The notes beneath the pieces were generated by a model that was not told the DNA's origin, did not search any database, and saw only the letters and a program-made list of their open reading frames with translations. DNA of 64,000 bases from an uncultured Clostridia bacterium (GTDB lineage Bacteria > Bacillota > Clostridia > Christensenellales > CAG-138), in assembly GCA_947168565.1 (NCBI GenBank), contig CAMVMM010000006.1, positions 1-64,000 on the forward strand. Reading direction: 5' to 3'. The translations under genes were made by a program, and so were the position numbers. Shown one piece after another: positions 1 to 8,617 of this stretch. How positions within the stretch are numbered: the first letter of the stretch is position 1; the number at the start of each line of letters is the position of its first letter.

Positions 1-78
1 CACAATCTTTTCTCTTGGAAAGACTATAAAATTTCCGGGAAACACACATTTTTTGGAGCTGTTGCATTAAGCCCCAAT

Positions 79-122
79 AAAACAAGACCGGGCAACCCCT
101 GCGGGCTGCCCGGTCTTGTTTT
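79..122. terminator. Long intrinsic terminator hairpin
   Basis: A perfect 16-bp stem (79-94 with 107-122) has a 12-nt loop and ends in T residues on the plus strand. The left arm begins with four A residues, so it can also terminate minus-strand transcripts. Outer bases 68-75 and 126-133 are complementary too and could extend the structure. It lies downstream of the minus-strand genes at 221-1564. Confidence 0.8.
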
Positions 123-220
123 TTGCCGGGGCTTAGTGCAGCAGCCCCTTTTTGCTTTTTTCGGGCGCCGTGCGCCATGCCGTCCGCCCCGCGTTTTCCT
201 GCCTTTTTGAAAAAACGCCG

Positions 221-364
221 TCAAAGCATCTTTTTCGCCGTGCGCATAAGATGCTTACCGTCGCGCTTCATGCGCTTGGGAATATCGGGATACATCGCCG
301 CAACGCCTGCCGCCGCTGCCATCATGCCAAGCGCCATCCCGCTCGCAAATCCAAACACCTTCAT
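221..364 (-). CDS. Small single-pass membrane protein, 47 aa
   Basis: This short open frame begins with ATG at 364, and a GGAGG plus AAGG ribosome site lies just upstream. The product has a hydrophobic, alanine- and methionine-rich stretch at about residues 4-24, followed by a strongly basic tail (PKRMKRDGKHLMR...). That pattern suggests one membrane helix with a cytoplasmic basic end. A -10-like TATAAT lies at 385-390 on the minus strand. I do not recognise the family. The case for a real gene rests on the ribosome site, the coherent hydrophobic/basic pattern and the clean stop. The plus-strand frames over the same DNA lack these signals and look like shadows. Confidence 0.6.
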   Translation of the reverse strand: MKVFGFASGMALGMMAAAAGVAAMYPDIPKRMKRDGKHLMRTAKKML

Positions 365-598
365 CCTTCCGCCTCCTTGCTTATATTATAAAGGAACCGC
401 CGCTTTTTTAAAGGCGCCTTTATTCAAAGAGAGTTTGCCCCGTTTCGGCGCTTTTGATACGCCCGAATCGGAGCAAAGCGAAAAAAGCAGGCGGGAGCGC
501 GTTTTTGCGCTTTTTCCGTTTTTTACCGCTTTTTATCGGATGAAATCCATTGGGCATAAGAAGGCTTTTTTGCAGGCTTGATAGGGGTATTGGCGGCT

Positions 599-883
599 TT
601 ACGCCATATACCGCTCGATAAGCGTTTCAAGCACGAATTCGCCCTTCAGTTCCCCAAGCCGCTTGAAATGCGGCTGACAGGAATGCGCCCGAAGCGCGGC
701 TTCATCGCGCCATTTTTCCCAAAGCAGCAGTGTATCGCCGCCGCCTGCCGGTATGAAATAATCGTAGGCCAGGTTTCCGTCCTCCGCGCGGGAGGCCTCG
801 TCTATGCCCTCCGTCATTATCATCTCAAGAAATTCATCCCGCTTTTCGGGAAAGCATTTATAAGTTACCATCAAAACTATCAT
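599..883 (-). CDS. ABM-fold (antibiotic biosynthesis monooxygenase-like) protein
   Basis: This 94-residue protein has the pattern of the ABM/YgiN ferredoxin-like family. It opens with a beta strand (MIVLMVTYKC), has a mid-protein DYFIP...LLLWEKWRDEAALRAH segment, and ends with a LERYM tail. Family members are small dimeric quinol monooxygenases or related enzymes that act on small aromatics; the substrate here cannot be read from sequence. The start at 883 follows AAGGAGG closely. It lies just downstream of the esterase at 938-1564 on the same strand, with only a 7-bp tandem repeat between them, so the two may be co-transcribed. Confidence 0.8.
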   Translation of the reverse strand: MIVLMVTYKCFPEKRDEFLEMIMTEGIDEASRAEDGNLAYDYFIPAGGGDTLLLWEKWRDEAALRAHSCQPHFKRLGELKGEFVLETLIERYMA

Positions 884-908
884 TTTTGCCTCCTTGTAAT
901 TATAAAAT

Positions 909-942
909 GCTAATTGCTAATTGCTAATTGCTAATTGCTAAA
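909..942. repeat. 7-bp tandem repeat, nearly five copies
   Basis: The unit GCTAATT is repeated four times without change and then once partly. It sits between the ABM-like gene and the esterase gene and supplies the esterase stop codon. Copy number could vary by replication slippage. Confidence 0.9.
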
Positions 943-1564
943 CCCTTTCCATCACCCAGGCGAACGCCTTCGCCGTCCGCCTGTCCGCATCCTTGAAGTG
1001 ACCGCCCTCGTTCCATTCAAGCGTGCAGCCAACATTCCCTTCCTCAAGCAGCGCGTGCGCCTCGCGTATCCGCTCGCCCACCGCCGCCATAACGTGATTG
1101 CGCGCCTTCTCCTCGCGGTCGCCAAGGCTCAGGTACACCGCGCCGCGGCTCGGCTCGTGCGCGCGCATATAGTCCGTAAAGCCGGGAAACCACATCGAGG
1201 GCGATGCCGCCGCCACGCCGGAAAAGCGCTCCGTTTTATACGCCGCGTAAAGCGCAAAAAGCCCCGCAAGCGAATAGCCGCCTATGATATAGGTTTTTTC
1301 GGGCTCTTCGGTGAGGGCAAGCAGCTCCATTAAAAAGGCGTCCGCGCCGCCGCCGAAGCCCTCCCTGCCGAAGATGGGCAGCGTTTTCCACGGCGAAAGG
1401 TCGTTGTTCCAATTATCCACCTTCACGGCGGTAAGGCTGAAATCCTTATCCGTGAGGGCGCGAAGAAGCAACAGCTCCGTTCCCATGCTCTCAAGGTCGT
1501 GCTCGTCCACCGGCTGAATGAGGGAGAGCCTTGCGCCCTCGTTTCCGAATTTTAAAATATTCAT
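938..1564 (-). CDS. Alpha/beta-hydrolase fold putative esterase
   Basis: This 208-residue cytoplasmic protein has no signal peptide. The nucleophile elbow GGYSLAG puts the catalytic serine at about residue 98, and a histidine at about 189 (EGGHF) fits the triad base. An acid is likely in the GDREE stretch near residue 149. The fold resembles the putative-esterase group that includes enterochelin and ferri-bacillibactin esterases, but no siderophore genes are nearby, so the substrate is unknown. The ATG at 1564 follows a GGGG-type ribosome site that lies inside the 20-bp repeat at 1571-1610. Confidence 0.75.
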   Translation of the reverse strand: MNILKFGNEGARLSLIQPVDEHDLESMGTELLLLRALTDKDFSLTAVKVDNWNNDLSPWKTLPIFGREGFGGGADAFLMELLALTEEPEKTYIIGGYSLAGLFALYAAYKTERFSGVAAASPSMWFPGFTDYMRAHEPSRGAVYLSLGDREEKARNHVMAAVGERIREAHALLEEGNVGCTLEWNEGGHFKDADRRTAKAFAWVMERV

Positions 1565-1570
1565 ATTTTG

Positions 1571-1610
1571 CCCCGCTTTGCCCGTTGATACCCCGCTTTG
1601 CCCGTTGGTC
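1571..1610. repeat. 20-bp direct repeat, two tandem copies
   Basis: CCCCGCTTTGCCCGTTG plus three variable bases occurs at 1571-1590 and again at 1591-1610. It covers the 5' flank of the minus-strand esterase gene. The rest of the 1565-1944 gap holds the gcv promoter and leader, with no gene visible. Confidence 0.85.
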
Positions 1611-1786
1611 CCCCTTAATTCTGGGGAAGCAGCTCTTAAAAGCCCTGCCGGGTCGAAAGCCGATTATTTTATACCGAAATTTTACCATAAACCGCCTCTC
1701 AATGCAAACGCCCCGCCGCTCGGCAAAAAAAACGGGGCCTGCGGATAAATTTTGATAAAAGCCGTGCAAATATATTCGTTTTTCCC

Positions 1787-1816
1787 TTTACAATTCTTGC
1801 CTTTTGGTTATATAAT
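1787..1816 (+). promoter_or_regulatory. Promoter of the glycine cleavage genes
   Basis: TTTACA (1787-1792), an 18-bp spacer and TATAAT (1811-1816) form a good sigma-A promoter. The transcript would start near 1823 and carry a leader of about 120 nt before gcvT. The leader has a modest hairpin (GGGCT...AGCCC, about 1891-1913). I could not find the conserved core of a glycine riboswitch. Confidence 0.7.
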
Positions 1817-1944
1817 GAGTGCGTATGGGTCAGCGGGCGGCACGGCGCTCCGAAAGGTCGGCTTTTCTTTGAAAACCGCGCTTTAAGGAGCGGGCTATCA
1901 AGCAGCGCAGCCCGGATCCAATCTCTATTTTGAGGAGGCTTTAA

Positions 1945-3030
1945 ATGGAAAACTTCGATTCCCTCAAGAAAACCCCGCTGTTCGAGCGCCATATCGAGCT
2001 CGGCGGCAAGATCGTTGATTTCGGCGGCTGGGCGCTGCCCGTGCAGTATTCCTCCATTCTTGATGAATGCAAGGCTGTGCGCGAGCGCTGCGGTCTGTTC
2101 GACGTGTCCCACATGGGCGAGGTCGATATTTACGGGAGCGACGCCTATGCCTACGTTCAGAAAATGGTGACCAACGACGTTACCACCATGACGCCCGGCA
2201 GGTGCCGCTACGCCGTGATGTGCTATGAAAACGGCGGCGCCGTGGACGACGTGCTCATCTATAAATTTGCGGACGACCACTATATGTTCATCGTGAACGC
2301 GGGCAACACCGATAAGGATTTTGAATGGATGCAGCAGCACGTGTTCGGCGACGTGCGCGTTGAAAACAACTCAAAAAAGTGGGGCCAGCTTGCGCTTCAG
2401 GGTCCCGACCATCAAAAGGTGCTGGACGCGGCGGGCTTTACCGGCGAGATCCCCGAAAAATATTATACCTTCAACGATAAAATGACCGTTGCCGGCGTGC
2501 CCTGCCTCGTGTCAAGAACCGGCTACACCGGTGAGGACGGCGTGGAGCTTTACTGCGCGGCGGAGGATACCGTGCGCCTGCACAAGGCGCTGATGGAGGC
2601 GGGCAAGTGCGTGGATATGCTGCCCTGCGGCCTCGGTGCGCGCGACACGCTTCGCTTTGAGGCGTCCATGCCCCTGTACGGCCATGAGATGAACGAGAAT
2701 ATCAACCCCATGGAGTGCGGCCTGGGCTTTGCCATCAAGCTCAAGAAGGACTACTTCATCGGCATCGAGGCGCTCAGAGCGCCCCAGACCAGAAAGCGCA
2801 TCGGCCTCAAGCTCGTGGGCAAGGGCGTTGCCCGTCCCGAGGCGGAGGTGCTGTGCAACGGTGAGGTCGTGGGCGTTGTCACCTCCGGCGGCCCCGCTCC
2901 CGCGGTCGGCGGCAATTACGCTATGTGCCTTGTGAAGGCGGATGCGGACGAGGCCGGCAAGTGGGCGGTTTCCGTTCGCGGCAGGGAGATCGAGTGCGAG
3001 TTCGCGCCCATGCCCTTCTATAAGAGATAA
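1945..3030 (+). CDS. gcvT: Aminomethyltransferase, glycine cleavage T-protein
   Basis: This 361-residue protein transfers the methylene carbon of glycine from the aminomethyl-lipoyl H-protein to tetrahydrofolate, releasing ammonia. It has full family length. The N-terminal folate-binding region starts TPLFERHIELGGK, the DVSHMGE motif is near residue 54, GAVDDVLIYK lies near residue 95, and the hallmark CGLGARDTLRFEASMPLYGHE is near residues 227-247. A C-terminal beta-barrel domain follows. The ATG has a GAGGAGG ribosome site. It is the first gene of gcvT-gcvH-gcvPA-gcvPB, the usual clostridial order with a split P-protein. Confidence 0.96.
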   Translation: MENFDSLKKTPLFERHIELGGKIVDFGGWALPVQYSSILDECKAVRERCGLFDVSHMGEVDIYGSDAYAYVQKMVTNDVTTMTPGRCRYAVMCYENGGAVDDVLIYKFADDHYMFIVNAGNTDKDFEWMQQHVFGDVRVENNSKKWGQLALQGPDHQKVLDAAGFTGEIPEKYYTFNDKMTVAGVPCLVSRTGYTGEDGVELYCAAEDTVRLHKALMEAGKCVDMLPCGLGARDTLRFEASMPLYGHEMNENINPMECGLGFAIKLKKDYFIGIEALRAPQTRKRIGLKLVGKGVARPEAEVLCNGEVVGVVTSGGPAPAVGGNYAMCLVKADADEAGKWAVSVRGREIECEFAPMPFYKR

Positions 3031-3219
3031 GGCGCACGAATCAACCGTTTTCGCGCAAGCAGCGTTTTATTACCGGCGGAAGCGAGCGGCGGAGCTTTAA
3101 GCTTTAAGGCGGCCCGCTTCGGGCTGTGAAGGCTCGCCGTTTCGCCCATCATCGCCCGCAGCGGGCGAAGCACAATACAATCATAAATCATAAATCATTA
3201 TATAATGGAGGAAAACAAT

Positions 3220-3603
3220 ATGATCCCGACTGACCGCAGATACACCCGTGAGCATGACTGGGTAAAGTTCGAGGAAGGCATCGCCATCCTCGGCATCACC
3301 GACCACGCGCAGGAGGCGCTGGGCGACATCGTTTACGTTGAGCTTCCCGACATCGACGCCGAGATCGAGATCGGCGAGAGCTACACCACCGTTGAGTCCG
3401 TCAAGGCGGCTTCCCCCGTCGATTCCCCCGTTTCCGGCAGGGTCGTGGAGGTAAACACCGAGCTGGACGAGAAGCCCGAGCTTCTCAATGAGGATCCCTA
3501 CGGCCAGTTCATCGCCAAGATCGCCTGCGCCGAGGTGAATCAGGATGCGCTCCTCACCGCCGGTGAGTACGAGCAGTTCCTTGCCGAAAACAAGGAAGAC
3601 TGA
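3220..3603 (+). CDS. gcvH: Glycine cleavage H-protein
   Basis: This 127-residue lipoyl carrier shuttles the aminomethyl group from P- to T-protein. The lipoylated lysine is K62 in the VESVKAASPV motif. The N-terminal YTREHDWVK signature and the DPYGQFIAKI region are normal. An ATG at 3205 is in frame but overlaps the ribosome site ATGGAGG, so the start at 3220 is chosen. The 189-bp gap after gcvT contains an ATCATAA-type 7-bp repeat at about 3180-3200 but no clear promoter. It is likely read from the gcvT promoter. Confidence 0.96.
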   Translation: MIPTDRRYTREHDWVKFEEGIAILGITDHAQEALGDIVYVELPDIDAEIEIGESYTTVESVKAASPVDSPVSGRVVEVNTELDEKPELLNEDPYGQFIAKIACAEVNQDALLTAGEYEQFLAENKED

Positions 3604-3613
3604 GCTGTTCTGC

Positions 3614-3652
3614 GCAGCCGGCGCAGTGCGCCGGCTGCCGCTTTGTTTTTTT
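3614..3652 (+). terminator. Hairpin with T tract between gcvH and gcvPA
   Basis: An 11-bp perfect GC-rich stem (3614-3624 with 3628-3638, loop AGT) is followed by a T-rich tract at 3642-3652. It has intrinsic-terminator form but lies inside the gcv operon, so it probably lowers or conditions transcription of gcvPA-gcvPB relative to gcvT-gcvH. Confidence 0.65.
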
Positions 3653-3680
3653 AACAGAAAAATAAAAAGGAAATTTCAAA

Positions 3681-5018
3681 ATGAAAAGTTACGTTCCGAA
3701 CACTATCGAAGAGCGCCGTGAGATGCTGAAAGCCATCGGGCTTGACAGCATGGACGAGCTCTTTTCCGATATCCCGAAGGAGCTGCGCCTTGACCGCGAG
3801 CTGGATCTGCCCGCTCCCATGAGCGAGATGGAGCTGCGCGATCTTATGATAGGCTATATCCTTCAGAATGACGAGGGCGGCCTTCTGTTCCGAGGCGCGG
3901 GCGCGTATCGCCACTATATTCCCTCCGTGGTGCCCCAGCTTGCCGCAAGAAGCGAGTTTTACACCGCGTACACGCCCTATCAGGCGGAGATGAGCCAGGG
4001 CATGCTCCAGTCCATCTTCGAATGGCAAACCGTTATCTGCAATCTCACCGGCATGGAGGCCTCCAACGCTTCCGTTTACGACGGCGCCACCGCCGCCTGC
4101 GAATCCATGCTCATGATGCGCGATTCAAAGCGCAAGAGCAGGGTGCTGTATTCCGCCGGCCTCAATCCGGACGTTATCGCAGCCATCAAAACCTATGCCC
4201 ATTGCTACGGCATAGAGCTTGCAAAGGTTCCGCTCGATAAGTTCGGCCTCACCGATATGGATGCGCTCAAGGCCGCTCTTCCCGACAGCGCGGGCTTCAT
4301 CGCCGCGCAGCCCAATTACTATGGCTGCATAGAGAATATGGACGCCATCGCCGAAGCGGTTCACGAGGCAAAGGCCCTGCTTGTGAGCTATGTGAACCCC
4401 ATCAGCCTCGGCGCCCTCAAGCGCCCCGGCGACTACGGCGCGGATATCGCAATAGGCGACGCGCAGCCGATGGGTCTGCCCCTCAATTTCGGCGGCCCCT
4501 ACGTCGGCTTCATGGCAACCAGCGGCAAGCTCATCAGAAACCTCCCCGGCCGTATCGCGGGCGAAACCACCGACGCGGAGGGCGGCAGGGCGTTCGTTCT
4601 GACCCTTCAGGCGCGTGAGCAGCATATCAGGCGCGACAAGGCTTCCAGCAATATCTGCTCCAACCAGATGCTCTGCGCCATCATGAGCACCATCTATGCC
4701 TGCACCATGGGTCCCGAGGGTATGCGAGAGGTTGCGGAGCAGAATATCGCAAAGGCGCATTATCTCGCCTCCGAAATGTGCAAGCTGAGGGGCTTCACCC
4801 TGCGCTACAACACCCCGTTCTTCAATGAATTTGTTGTGGACACCGCACTTCCCGCGGAGGTTATAAACGAGGCGCTCAAGGAGATGGGCATTGTCGGCGG
4901 TCTTATCCTGCCCGACGGCGGAATGCTCTGGTGCGCCACCGAGATGAACACGAAGGAGGATATCGACTTCCTTGTGGATATGCTCAATAATATCATAGAG
5001 GGAGGAGAAGAGGCATGA
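3681..5018 (+). CDS. gcvPA: Glycine dehydrogenase (decarboxylating) subunit 1
   Basis: This 445-residue protein is the N-terminal half of the two-subunit P-protein, which decarboxylates glycine and loads the aminomethyl group on the H-protein lipoate. Typical features are the YVPNT start, [15 protein letters not shown] near residue 73, FEWQT...[12 protein letters not shown] near residues 113-138, and RREQH-like [20 protein letters not shown] near residue 310. This half lacks the PLP lysine, which sits in GcvPB. The start has an AAGGA ribosome site, and the gene overlaps gcvPB by 4 bp (ATGA), implying translational coupling. Confidence 0.95.
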   Translation: MKSYVPNTIEERREMLKAIGLDSMDELFSDIPKELRLDRELDLPAPMSEMELRDLMIGYILQNDEGGLLFRGAGAYRHYIPSVVPQLAARSEFYTAYTPYQAEMSQGMLQSIFEWQTVICNLTGMEASNASVYDGATAACESMLMMRDSKRKSRVLYSAGLNPDVIAAIKTYAHCYGIELAKVPLDKFGLTDMDALKAALPDSAGFIAAQPNYYGCIENMDAIAEAVHEAKALLVSYVNPISLGALKRPGDYGADIAIGDAQPMGLPLNFGGPYVGFMATSGKLIRNLPGRIAGETTDAEGGRAFVLTLQAREQHIRRDKASSNICSNQMLCAIMSTIYACTMGPEGMREVAEQNIAKAHYLASEMCKLRGFTLRYNTPFFNEFVVDTALPAEVINEALKEMGIVGGLILPDGGMLWCATEMNTKEDIDFLVDMLNNIIEGGEEA

Positions 5019-6463
5019 GGCAGTCCTATAAGCTTATTTTCGAGCGCTCCCGCGAAGGGCGCAGGGCATACGATCTGCCCGCTCTGGACGTTCCCGCTGT
5101 GGACGCTGTTCCCGCAAACATGAAGCGCGAGGGCAAGCTCGATCTGCCCGAGGTGGGCGAGGTCGATCTGGTTCGCCACTACACAAACCTTTCCCGCCGC
5201 AATTTCGGCGTGGACAACGGCTTTTATCCACTCGGCTCCTGCACCATGAAGTATAATCCCAAGATCAACGAAGAGGTCGCCTCCATGAGCGAGAATATGC
5301 ACCCCATTCTTGATGAGGATATGGCTCAGGGCTCCCTGCGCCTGATGTATGATCTTGAGGGCTATCTTTGCGAGATCTGCGGCATGGACGCCTTCACCCT
5401 TCAGCCCGCGGCGGGTGCGCACGGCGAGCTGACCGGCCTTATGCTGATCAGAGCCTACCACGAAAAGCGCGGCGACGATGCAAGAAAAACCATCATCGTT
5501 CCCGATGCGGCGCACGGCACCAACCCCGCAAGCGCGGTAATGGCGGGCTTCAAGGTGAAGGAGATCAAATCCGCTCCGGACGGCGGCGTGGATCTGGACG
5601 CGCTCCGCGAGGCGGTCGGCCCCGATACGGCGGGCCTTATGCTCACCAATCCCTCCACGCTCGGGCTTTTCGAGCGCAATATAAAGCAGATCGCCGCGAT
5701 AGTTCACGAGGCGGGCGGCCTGCTTTACTACGACGGCGCGAACCTGAACGCCATCATGGGCATTGTTCGCCCCGGCGATATGGGCTTCGACGTTATGCAT
5801 ATCAATCTGCATAAAACCTTCTCCACCCCCCACGGCGGCGGCGGCCCCGGCAGCGGTCCTGTCGGCTTCAAAAAGCACCTTGAGCCCTTCATGCCCGTGC
5901 CTGCACTGGTTGAGCGCGAGGGCATGATAGAGCTGGATTACGACCGTCCGGATTCCATCGGCAAGGTAAAGAGCTTCTACGGCAATTTCGGCGTTATCGT
6001 TCGCGCCTATGCCTATATCCGCTCCCTCGGCGGCGCGGGCCTTCGTGAAGCCAGCGAAAATGCGGTGCTGAACGCGAATTACATTAAAAACGCGCTGCGC
6101 GGCGTATACCATATTCCGCACGACCGCATCTGCATGCATGAGTGCATCGTCACCCCCACCGAGGAGATGATGGAAAAGGGCGTTCACACCACCGATATCG
6201 CCAAGGCGCTGATCGACCGCGGCTATCATCCCCCCACCATCTACTTCCCGCTGATCGTGCATGAAGCCATGATGATCGAGCCCACCGAATCCGAGAGCCG
6301 CGAAACTCTGGATGAGTTCATCGGGGCGATGAAGGCTATTGCGAATGAGGCGCTCACGAACCCCGAATCAGTCCATGCCTGCCCGAAGAATACCCCCATC
6401 GGCAGGCCGGATGAAACCACGGCGGCAAGAAAGCCCATAGTTCGGTACACGAGACCCGAATAA
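5015..6463 (+). CDS. gcvPB: Glycine dehydrogenase (decarboxylating) subunit 2
   Basis: This 482-residue, PLP-binding half of the P-protein carries the Schiff-base lysine K267 in [18 protein letters not shown], together with the glycine-rich loop after it. [10 protein letters not shown] near residue 75 and PAAGAHGE near residue 131 are family hallmarks. With GcvPA it forms the alpha2beta2 enzyme. It is the last gene of the operon and is followed by a long hairpin at 6488-6516. No lipoamide dehydrogenase or lipoate-ligase gene is next to the operon in this window. Confidence 0.96.
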   Translation: MRQSYKLIFERSREGRRAYDLPALDVPAVDAVPANMKREGKLDLPEVGEVDLVRHYTNLSRRNFGVDNGFYPLGSCTMKYNPKINEEVASMSENMHPILDEDMAQGSLRLMYDLEGYLCEICGMDAFTLQPAAGAHGELTGLMLIRAYHEKRGDDARKTIIVPDAAHGTNPASAVMAGFKVKEIKSAPDGGVDLDALREAVGPDTAGLMLTNPSTLGLFERNIKQIAAIVHEAGGLLYYDGANLNAIMGIVRPGDMGFDVMHINLHKTFSTPHGGGGPGSGPVGFKKHLEPFMPVPALVEREGMIELDYDRPDSIGKVKSFYGNFGVIVRAYAYIRSLGGAGLREASENAVLNANYIKNALRGVYHIPHDRICMHECIVTPTEEMMEKGVHTTDIAKALIDRGYHPPTIYFPLIVHEAMMIEPTESESRETLDEFIGAMKAIANEALTNPESVHACPKNTPIGRPDETTAARKPIVRYTRPE

Positions 6464-6487
6464 GGTAAATTGAATCAAAAAGCATTT

Positions 6488-6516
6488 GGCGCGAAGGCAG
6501 CAGCTGCCTTCGCGCC
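6488..6516. terminator. Bidirectional terminator, 14-bp stem
   Basis: GGCGCGAAGGCAGC and its complement are separated by one A and form a near-perfect palindrome. It lies between gcvPB (plus) and the lipoprotein gene at 6557 (minus). The minus-strand side has the better T tract (CTTTTTG). An identical 29-bp copy is at 8553-8581. Confidence 0.8.
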
Positions 6517-6556
6517 AAGGTTTTATCATACAATTATAAAAATATTGCGATCAGTA

Positions 6557-7315
6557 TTATGGCTTTGCCCTTTTTGCGTATTCATCCATGGTGATGAACT
6601 CGCAATTTGCAAGTACGTTCATAAACTCTTCTTCGGTTAAGCTCGTATCTATTTGTACCTTATGCGAACGTATGTTTGTAACAAACCTGGGGTAAGCGGG
6701 GTCGAATGTCACTCGCGCAAGAAACTTCAGCTCCGGACTGCACATTTCGGGAAGCTCCACAAGTGAATCGGCTTGCTCCGCAGCCTTGCGTTCGGCTTCC
6801 GCATCGCTGCCTGTCAGAGTCATTCTGAACGATATGAATGCGTTTTCATCTCCCTTAATCCCATAGGCTACAGTAAAATCATCCCTAAAATCAGCCAAAT
6901 CGACATATTTAAGTTCAAGCCCGTCGGCGGAAGGGAAGGGCAGGGAATTGATCAGCTCCAACGTTTTGATCGCATCCTCTTTTGTTCTGATCCCGCTGCC
7001 AAAGAGATTTTTGAAAAAGTATTCCTCGCATTCCGCATCGTCAATATCGACTGAGGCAGCAAGCAAAATGTATTCATCGATGCTGTGGAAAACAGGACGA
7101 GGGGGCGGAGCCCCGTTTGGAGTGTGAATCGGCGTAGGGGTTGCCGTGGGCTCGGCGGTGATCGGAATATCGGTTGCGGTTGACGCAGGGGCTGCCGAAA
7201 CAGCGGCGGGCTCGGCGGTCGGCAAAGAGGGAGTTTCCATAACCTCCGCAGACTTACGGCAGGCAAGGGCGGTCAAGAGTAAAGCGGCTGTGCCGATAAG
7301 AATGATTCTTTTCAT
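6557..7315 (-). CDS. Predicted lipoprotein, copy A of a duplicated pair
   Basis: This 252-residue protein has a lipoprotein signal peptide: MKR, a hydrophobic core, then the lipobox LALAC-like LTALAC with Cys19. A Pro/Thr/Ala-rich linker spans about residues 28-72, and an acidic globular domain of unknown family follows. It should be anchored on the outer face of the membrane. A GGAGG ribosome site precedes the ATG. The copy at 10236-11018 is near-identical in signal peptide, linker and upstream DNA but diverges in the C-terminal half, where it also has a small insertion. Function is unknown; the nearby genes are all lipoproteins. Confidence 0.8.
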   Translation of the reverse strand: MKRIILIGTAALLLTALACRKSAEVMETPSLPTAEPAAVSAAPASTATDIPITAEPTATPTPIHTPNGAPPPRPVFHSIDEYILLAASVDIDDAECEEYFFKNLFGSGIRTKEDAIKTLELINSLPFPSADGLELKYVDLADFRDDFTVAYGIKGDENAFISFRMTLTGSDAEAERKAAEQADSLVELPEMCSPELKFLARVTFDPAYPRFVTNIRSHKVQIDTSLTEEEFMNVLANCEFITMDEYAKRAKP

Positions 7316-7375
7316 AATTCCTCCACGGTCTTATTATATCAAACCTGATTCTTCCGGTGACTGAAAGGCTTTGCC

Positions 7376-7404
7376 CTATAATCATTAAACGCGCAGGACT
7401 ACAA
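7376..7404 (-). promoter_or_regulatory. Promoter of lipoprotein gene copy A
   Basis: Read on the minus strand, TTGTAG, a 17-bp spacer and TTATAG form a plausible sigma-A promoter about 55 nt upstream of the ATG. The same arrangement is kept in copy B at 11079-11107, which supports function. Confidence 0.5.
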
Positions 7405-7440
7405 AACGGTTGCCGAACCGCGATTCGAGCATTCCGGACA

Positions 7441-7608
7441 TAATACTATTATACATCTAAAACCTTGATTTGGACGGTATCTTTTCCGCTGTATCCGCTT
7501 CGTCGAAGCTTGATTGGCGCTCAAGCGTTAAGCTGCGATTCTCCGGATTAGATACAACGAAAAATCTGCTCGCCCGCTCTCAACGTTTTAGATGTACGAT
7601 AGTATAAG
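7441..7608. mobile_element. MITE-like inverted-repeat element, about 160 bp
   Basis: TACTAT-N2-TACATCTAAAAC at 7444-7463 is repeated as its inverse at 7586-7605, giving about 20-bp terminal inverted repeats with one 2-bp unpaired step. The trinucleotide TAA flanks both ends (7441-7443 and 7606-7608) and could be a target-site duplication, although TAA is short enough to arise by chance. No open frame of note is inside. The element fills the 7316-7621 gap and sits at the edge of the duplicated segment. No transposase gene is in the window, so any mobility would be in trans. Confidence 0.55.
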
Positions 7609-7621
7609 CCTATAAAGCCTT

Positions 7622-8371
7622 TTACTTGAACATCTCCGCTATCTCCTCGGAGATGGCGATTATGTCGCTCGGCAAGCTGAAGCCATGCTCCTTTGCATAT
7701 TCCGCAAGGGTTTTTCCGCTGTTCATCGGGCAAACATAGATGCAGGGGTATATTGAATTGCCATTCACCGAAGGCAGATCTAAATCCATTATATACATCG
7801 TATAGCTTTCGCCGGCCTGCATCGGGCATTCAAGCTCATTAAGGTAGTAACGATATTCGTAACCCTTTTGCGGAATAAGCTCAAAAACGCCGCTTTCCGC
7901 CTCCTTGCGCGACTCAAGATCCACGATGTTTATTCCGGTCTTTTCGGAGAAAAAAGCAAGCCGATCTTCGAGCGAAATGTAATCAACACTGCTCTCTTGA
8001 AAGGCGTGCAGTATATCGCCGACCTTCACGCCCATCGCGTTGTACTCTTCCTGTACGCCGGTTATTCTAATTTCGTAAACGGCAAATGGGTATTCCCTGC
8101 CTTCTTCTTGATTCCACTCGATATAGTATTTTGCAGAAAGCACCTCTGCGGAAACAAGCGCAGGCGTACGCCCGTGCTTTTCATGGTCAGCATACGGCTC
8201 GGTAAAGCTCGCATACTTTGAACGCTGCGACTCGCCGCCCTGCACCTTTGGCAGCGCCATGATCTCCTGAGGGGAAAGCCTGTTTTCACTCGCAGGCTCG
8301 GTTTTCTTGCAGCCTGCTAAACAAGAAACTGCAAGGATCAGGGCGATGAGGCATAGAATGGTTTTTTTCAT
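7622..8371 (-). CDS. Predicted lipoprotein B
   Basis: This 249-residue protein has a lipoprotein signal peptide ending in LAGC (Cys21). The start at 8371 follows GGAGC; an upstream in-frame start at 8401 is less likely because it precedes the ribosome site. The mature part is related to lipoprotein C next door. Both have an IMALPKV or ILDLPKV segment, an AEVLS/CEVLS strand, an AFFSEKxG motif, a Y-rich strand, a GESYT segment, and the ending AKEHGF...EIAxMFK. The family is not recognised. It has its own promoter at 8446-8474. Confidence 0.8.
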   Translation of the reverse strand: MKKTILCLIALILAVSCLAGCKKTEPASENRLSPQEIMALPKVQGGESQRSKYASFTEPYADHEKHGRTPALVSAEVLSAKYYIEWNQEEGREYPFAVYEIRITGVQEEYNAMGVKVGDILHAFQESSVDYISLEDRLAFFSEKTGINIVDLESRKEAESGVFELIPQKGYEYRYYLNELECPMQAGESYTMYIMDLDLPSVNGNSIYPCIYVCPMNSGKTLAEYAKEHGFSLPSDIIAISEEIAEMFK

Positions 8372-8445
8372 AGTATATGCTCCTTTCGGGGTCGATCCCA
8401 TTTGTTTTTAAGGTTAATGATGTCGTGCCGCTTTGGAGTATAAAC

Positions 8446-8474
8446 AGTATAAGCTGCCGTTCACGTTTTGTCAA
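8446..8474 (-). promoter_or_regulatory. Promoter of lipoprotein B
   Basis: On the minus strand, TTGACA, a 17-bp spacer and TATACT lie about 75 bp upstream of the ATG at 8371. This is close to consensus. Confidence 0.75.
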
Positions 8475-8552
8475 TCCGAAAAGCAACCATGTGCAACGCA
8501 AAAATCAGAACGGAAAACCTCCCCGCTGCGCCGCGGATTTGACAAAAAAACG

Positions 8553-8581
8553 GGCGCGAAGGCAGCAGCTGCCTTCGCGCC
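8553..8581 (-). terminator. Terminator of lipoprotein C, identical to 6488-6516
   Basis: This is the same 29-bp near-perfect palindrome as at 6488-6516. On the minus strand it is followed by CGTTTTTTTG, which makes a strong intrinsic terminator for the gene at 8618-9364. Confidence 0.85.
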
Positions 8582-8617
8582 GTGTTTGTTTGTTTGATCC
8601 GGTATGTACACCTCGCC

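Larger units (their letters stand above)
6557..7431 (-). repeat. Duplicated segment, copy A
   Basis: This segment (lipoprotein gene plus about 115 bp upstream) matches 10236-11134. The first half of the gene and the upstream region are almost identical, and similarity ends near AGCGCGATTCGAGCA. The match implies a recent tandem-type duplication with the other lipoprotein genes between the copies. Confidence 0.85.

Noticed and set aside
1817..1944. Glycine riboswitch ahead of gcvT
   Set aside because: The location is ideal, but the leader lacks the conserved glycine-aptamer core (GGAGAG... CCGAAGG... CTCAGGC... GGACAG order), and its hairpins are weak.
4805..6262. 485-aa minus-strand open frame antisense to gcvPA and gcvPB
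   Set aside because: It mirrors codon bias of real genes on the other strand, is rich in His, Ala and Gly without domain motifs, and lacks a ribosome site.
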